From: Bacteroidales bacterium
Lineage (GTDB): Bacteria; Bacteroidota; Bacteroidia; Bacteroidales; Paludibacteraceae
DNA: 12,259 nt
Assembly (NCBI GenBank): GCA_900771035.1
Contig: CAAGML010000058.1
Location: 1 to 12,259, forward strand
Direction: 5' to 3'
Shown: positions 5,943 to 12,259 of the stretch, piece after piece
Layout: every line of letters starts with the position of its first letter
Position numbering within the stretch: position 1 is the stretch's first letter
Translations under genes and position numbers: made by a program
Notes under the pieces: model-generated
What the model was told of the DNA's origin: nothing
The model's database searches: none
The model's input: the letters and a program-made list of their open reading frames with translations, nothing else

Positions 5943-7373
5943 ATGGAACAGAGAATAGGTCGCAGACGTGAGACGCAGCAGTTGGAACTTGCAATGTCGT
6001 CCAACCGTTCTGAACTTGTGGTATTGTTCGGGCGTAGGCGTATCGGCAAGACTTTCTTGGTACGCAGTTTCTTCAATGACACCTTCACATTTAGGTTTGT
6101 AGGAGCGCACAAGAAAACCCGAAAGGTACAACTGTCAAACTTCCGGGACTCGTTGCAAAGGACGACAGGCAAGGAAATCGATGAACTGAAAGACTGGAGA
6201 GAAGCATTCAGCCAATTGGCGCTTGCCTTGGAGCAGTCTGACGACAGACGCAAAGTCATATTTTTTGACGAACTGCCATGGGCTGACGTTCAGGGAGGAG
6301 GACTGATCAACGAATTTGAATATTTTTGGGCGAATTGGGTCGAGACTCGGGACGACATAGTGATGATTGTATGCGGAAGCGCCTCGACATGGATGAAAGA
6401 GAAACTGCTCAAAAACCGTGGAAGTCTGCACAACCGTGTCACCCGTAAGATTTATCTGAGGCCGTTCCATCTGAGCGAATGCAGGGAATATCTGAACGAA
6501 CACAATATAGAATGGGACGACTTCCAGATTATGCAGTTCTATATGGTGTTTGGCGGGGTGCCATACTACCTTTCTTTGCTGCGAAGCAACTTGAGTCTGG
6601 TTGAGAACATTGACGCATTGCTTTTTGCCGCAGACGGACTGCTGCACGACGAGTTTCAGGAGCTTTATCACGCATTGTTCAGCAATGCCGAAAGTTACAT
6701 TACCGTGGTCTCGAAACTCTCAGAGTCACTCAAAGGGTTTACAAGGTCTGAGATTGAGAAAGCGACAGGCATATCAGGAGGCACGTTGACACGCATATTG
6801 CAAAACCTTGAACTATGTGATTTCATCACGTCATACAACCAGTTTGGCAACAGCACGAAACTGTGCATATACAAGATGTCGGACTTCTTCACGATGTTCT
6901 ACTTCAGGTTTATGAAAGATAACCGCAGTCGTGACGAGCACTATTGGCAACACCATTTCATGGACCGTAGCGTTCAGAGTTGGCAGGGGTTCGCCTTCGA
7001 GCAATTATGCGTGAGACATCTCGGACAGATAAAACACGGATTGGGCATCTCCGGCATTGCAACCGAGTCATCTTCATGGCGTTATGTCGCACCTGAAGGA
7101 GAGGGTAGGAAAGGGGCGCAGATTGATTTGGTGATAAAGAGAGTTGACCGTGTCATCCACCTCTGCGAGATGAAGTTCACAGACCAGACCTTCACCATAA
7201 CGGCAGATTACGAAGCACGGATGAATGAACGGCGGCAACTCTTCCGCCAAGTGACCGGTGTCAGGCAGTTCGTTGTCCTGACAATGGTTACGCCATTTGG
7301 AATAACTCCCGGAAAACATACAGGTAACATTCACTCGACAATCAGTTCAAAGGAGTTGTTTAGTGAAATATAA
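5943..7373 (+). CDS. AAA+ ATPase, archaeal-ATPase/DUF234 type, with PD-(D/E)XK nuclease-like C terminus
   Basis: This 476-aa protein has no signal peptide and is likely cytoplasmic. The ATPase domain (about 1-220) holds Walker A GRRRIGKT at 30-37, Walker B KVIFFDELPW with Asp109 and Glu110, and a sensor-like strand IVMIVCGSAS. A winged-helix segment follows (about 255-325, with GFTRSEIEKATGISGGTLTR). The C-terminal region (about 345-440) matches DUF234, with a restriction-endonuclease-like pattern: Glu353 in AFEQL, Asp395 in GAQIDLV, and Glu409-x-Lys411 in CEMKF. Proteins of this kind are common in archaea and in Bacteroidales, often as several paralogues, and their function is not established. 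It has its own promoter and two palindromes upstream. No cognate partner gene is adjacent. All core motifs look intact. Whether it cuts or only binds DNA is unknown. Confidence 0.88.
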   Translation: MEQRIGRRRETQQLELAMSSNRSELVVLFGRRRIGKTFLVRSFFNDTFTFRFVGAHKKTRKVQLSNFRDSLQRTTGKEIDELKDWREAFSQLALALEQSDDRRKVIFFDELPWADVQGGGLINEFEYFWANWVETRDDIVMIVCGSASTWMKEKLLKNRGSLHNRVTRKIYLRPFHLSECREYLNEHNIEWDDFQIMQFYMVFGGVPYYLSLLRSNLSLVENIDALLFAADGLLHDEFQELYHALFSNAESYITVVSKLSESLKGFTRSEIEKATGISGGTLTRILQNLELCDFITSYNQFGNSTKLCIYKMSDFFTMFYFRFMKDNRSRDEHYWQHHFMDRSVQSWQGFAFEQLCVRHLGQIKHGLGISGIATESSSWRYVAPEGEGRKGAQIDLVIKRVDRVIHLCEMKFTDQTFTITADYEARMNERRQLFRQVTGVRQFVVLTMVTPFGITPGKHTGNIHSTISSKELFSEI

Positions 7374-7398
7374 TAAGGATTACAAGAAATAATGGCAC

Positions 7399-7604
7399 TA
7401 TAGGTGAGTTCTATAAATTCATTTTGAGTGTTTTTGAAGTTTGTTTTGAGCAGATTGCTGTGCGGAAGGAGAGAGCAATGCGGGCATTGTGACCGACTGA
7501 CAATCAGCAAGATGCCAAAAGAAAATTCAAAAACACCAAAAAGTATATTTATTACGAATATTATTCTATCACCTTAAACGGTGAATTTATAGAACTCACC
7601 TATA
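7399..7604. mobile_element. MITE-like palindromic element with 23-bp terminal inverted repeats
   Basis: The two ends are perfect 23-bp inverted copies (7399-7421 and 7582-7604), beginning TATAGGTGAGTTC and ending AAATTCA inward. The inner halves are also inverted but imperfect: GTGTTTTTGAAGTTTGTTTTG on the left mirrors a similar stretch on the right, and CAATGC-GG-GCATTG (7476-7489) marks the centre. The right half carries 38 extra bases (7544-7581). There is no ORF, so it would need a transposase from elsewhere. The palindromic TATA at each end hides any TA or TATA target duplication. The left half is homologous to the repeats at 9001 and 12072. Neither convergent neighbour is disrupted. The parent transposon is unknown. 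Confidence 0.75.
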
Positions 7605-7706
7605 ATGAATTGACAGGGTAACCCACCCCCAACTTTTTAGGTGAAATTATTGAAATTATTGAAATCGCTGAGGCTTTCTAAAAATGTCATCACCATCCCT
7701 AATTAT
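7605..7706. other. Short intergenic remainder before the sialidase 3' end
   Basis: It holds GGGTAACCC at 7617-7625 and a 9-bp direct repeat, GAAATTATT, twice and a half in 7643-7665. No gene and no hairpin with a T-run could be found, so no terminator is called for either convergent gene. Confidence 0.5.
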
Positions 7707-8990
7707 TCATTTCTGCGGATAATACTCACCGTCGGTTATCCATTGAATGCTGAGATTCTTATATGTTATGTCATAACCTCCGTCTTTGCCATTCTCCTCA
7801 TACAGGAATCCCAGTGACAAATCATTACACAGAGACCATGTACTGTATGCGCTTGTCGTTGTCGATACCTGAAAACACCCATCCCAGTCAGACGCAAAGT
7901 GTTGTGGCGTGTCATAATCAGACTCTGTCTCAAGTGCCTTGAAGAATATCACCACATTTGTTCTGTCAGGTCCTTTAGGCAACGACTGAAGGGCAAGCCA
8001 CATCTTCTGTCCGTCAGCTTTGCGAACTACTGGATAGATGCCAATCTCGCCATTGCAGGCATTGTCGCAGGTGACACCATTGCATGTGTTGGACGACAGA
8101 TACTTATTCCCCCATGAGCCTTGTGCAGATGCTGCATCTGTAAATGAGAAGATATTGAAATACCTACCTTTCTCATTTCTGCTTGAGATTACGATATTCC
8201 CGTTGGGAAGCTCATCGACTTTAGGCTCGTCACCCTTGGCCACAGGCGAAACGTCACATCCGCCCAGAAAGTTCCACGACCCTCCGAAGTCGTCTGAGTA
8301 AATCACCCAGTTGGCTGTCTCTGTGCCATTATACGACGAACCTGCGCAATACAACCTGTAATAATTTCCCACCTTTGTATATCTGCTCTGATGAATCTTT
8401 CCGCTTCCCACGAACCATCCTTTGATGGCACCGTATGCTGAATTGTCAAACCTGGAGTATATGTACTCCTCATCTAAATACTCCGGTCCTGACCACGTCT
8501 GACCTTTGTCCGTCGAATACCAACGAGCCATGCCTTGGTGCTGCGTGCGTGATCCGTCGAAAAATTTCGGAAAACCTGAGCAACTCATAACCATCACCTT
8601 GCCTGATTTACGGTCGGCTACAATGCAAGGGTCGCCATATCCTGCCTTCTGGTTTCCCGGAGTCATGTTCCCGTCGCCTGTCATACACTCAGGTGCGATA
8701 ATCTCGCCCCATGTCAGTCCGTTATCCGACGATGTCCTTACGTGAAGGTCAATTTTTCCCGCGCCAATATCCTGTCTGCTTGACCTATAGTCAGCAACGG
8801 CAATCAATGTCCCGTCAGGGCAGGTCGCAATTGCGGGAATGCGGTAGGGGATATTTCCATTGGCGAAAACTATAGCTGTAGGTCCTGCCGATGGGGTGGG
8901 GTAGTCGTACTCCTCTTCAGGTGTGTTAGACGACTTTGTACATGTCGTCAATGCCAAAACGCAGGTAATCAATAAAATCAGGTGTTTCAT
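7707..8990 (-). CDS. GH33 exo-alpha-sialidase lipoprotein
   Basis: This 427-aa enzyme should release terminal sialic acids from glycoconjugates. The N terminus is a lipoprotein signal, MKHLILLITCVLALTTC, with Cys17 as lipid anchor (Thr at -1 is slightly unusual). An acidic stretch PEEEYDY follows and might favour surface display. Catalytic features are complete: the YRIP motif with Arg50, the acid/base Asp74, Glu260 in VDEL, Arg271 and Arg343 to finish the arginine triad, and nucleophile Tyr382 in SAYSTW followed by GFLYEE. Three Asp boxes are visible: SSDNGLTW (87-94), STDKGQTW (159-166) and SDDFGGSW (232-239). It consists almost only of the beta-propeller, without the extra N-terminal domain of many Bacteroides sialidases. 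It lies 56 nt downstream of the beta-galactosidase on the same strand, probably cotranscribed, and has a repeat-derived leader 10 nt before its ATG. Linkage preference cannot be read from sequence. Confidence 0.92.
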   Translation of the reverse strand: MKHLILLITCVLALTTCTKSSNTPEEEYDYPTPSAGPTAIVFANGNIPYRIPAIATCPDGTLIAVADYRSSRQDIGAGKIDLHVRTSSDNGLTWGEIIAPECMTGDGNMTPGNQKAGYGDPCIVADRKSGKVMVMSCSGFPKFFDGSRTQHQGMARWYSTDKGQTWSGPEYLDEEYIYSRFDNSAYGAIKGWFVGSGKIHQSRYTKVGNYYRLYCAGSSYNGTETANWVIYSDDFGGSWNFLGGCDVSPVAKGDEPKVDELPNGNIVISSRNEKGRYFNIFSFTDAASAQGSWGNKYLSSNTCNGVTCDNACNGEIGIYPVVRKADGQKMWLALQSLPKGPDRTNVVIFFKALETESDYDTPQHFASDWDGCFQVSTTTSAYSTWSLCNDLSLGFLYEENGKDGGYDITYKNLSIQWITDGEYYPQK

Positions 8991-9000
8991 ATAAAATTCA

Positions 9001-9044
9001 ATTAAGGTGGGTTCTATAAATTCATTTTGAGTATTTTTTGAAGT
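9001..9044 (-). repeat. Leader repeat upstream of the sialidase gene
   Basis: Read on the minus strand, this block runs from ACTTCAAAAAATACTC through AATGAATTTATAGAAC to CCACCTTAAT and ends 10 nt before the sialidase ATG. It aligns to the block before the beta-galactosidase with three substitutions and one 2-nt gap. It also aligns to the left half of the MITE-like element at 7399. It fills nearly all of the 56-nt gap between the two genes. It contains no TAnnTTTG promoter. Confidence 0.85.
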
Positions 9045-9046
9045 GC

Positions 9047-12153
<3,107 letters not shown>

Positions 12154-12259
12154 CTACCCCAATTTCAGTCTCAGTATTTCAGCAAAAAATCAACCCTACA
12201 TTCCCCTGTCTCTTCCCTATGCCCCTTTGTATAAACGTTAATATATATATAATATATTA
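12154..12259. other. Intergenic end of window, A/T-rich
   Basis: No gene is seen. The last 30 bases are almost pure alternating A and T, with TATATATATAATATATTA at the very end. A search on the minus strand for TAnnTTTG with TTG 20 nt upstream found nothing, so the beta-galactosidase promoter is either unconventional or beyond the window. Confidence 0.5.

Noticed and set aside
7399..7604. MITE-like element considered as a decayed transposase gene
   Set aside because: Only about 160 nt lie between the terminal repeats, with no coding potential in any frame.

Overview
The window looks like a chromosome segment of a host-associated member of the order Bacteroidales (phylum Bacteroidota). Three promoters fit the Bacteroidota primary-sigma pattern exactly: TTG or TTTG, 20 nt, then TAnnTTTG. 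There is no good Shine-Dalgarno sequence before the genes. tRNA genes lack an encoded CCA. There are two lipoproteins, and a GH33 sialidase lies beside a GH2 beta-galactosidase, a pairing typical of gut or oral glycan foragers. The genus cannot be fixed from the sequence.

Left part (1-4865, housekeeping). A minus-strand tRNA cluster, Gly(GCC) then the 5' end of a Leu tRNA, diverges from a plus-strand operon. The two promoters share about 90 bp of very A/T-rich DNA. The operon is glnS (glutaminyl-tRNA synthetase), an AMP-dependent acyl-CoA synthetase-like gene and a PLP-dependent class I/II aminotransferase. Gaps are only 10 and 11 nt, and a strong intrinsic terminator follows. The glnS leader can fold into a two-part hairpin and holds a 17-codon open frame.

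Middle part (4866-7700). A DUF3089-like alpha/beta-hydrolase lipoprotein is followed four bases after its stop by two tandem 50-bp palindromes. Their right edge touches the -33 box of the promoter for the next gene. That gene encodes an AAA+ ATPase of the archaeal-ATPase/DUF234 type with an apparently intact PD-(D/E)XK nuclease motif at its C terminus. A 206-bp palindromic, MITE-like element with perfect 23-bp terminal inverted repeats fills most of the following gap.

Right part (7707-12259, minus strand). A GH2 beta-galactosidase is followed 56 bp downstream by a GH33 sialidase lipoprotein. Together they could strip sialic acid and then beta-linked galactose from host glycans. No SusC/SusD pair is in view.

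The most striking unexplained signal is that each of these two genes carries, exactly 10 nt before its start codon, a nearly identical 42-44-nt block. The block belongs to the same repeat family as the arms of the MITE-like element. This suggests a mobile or duplicated leader that may regulate the genes it precedes.
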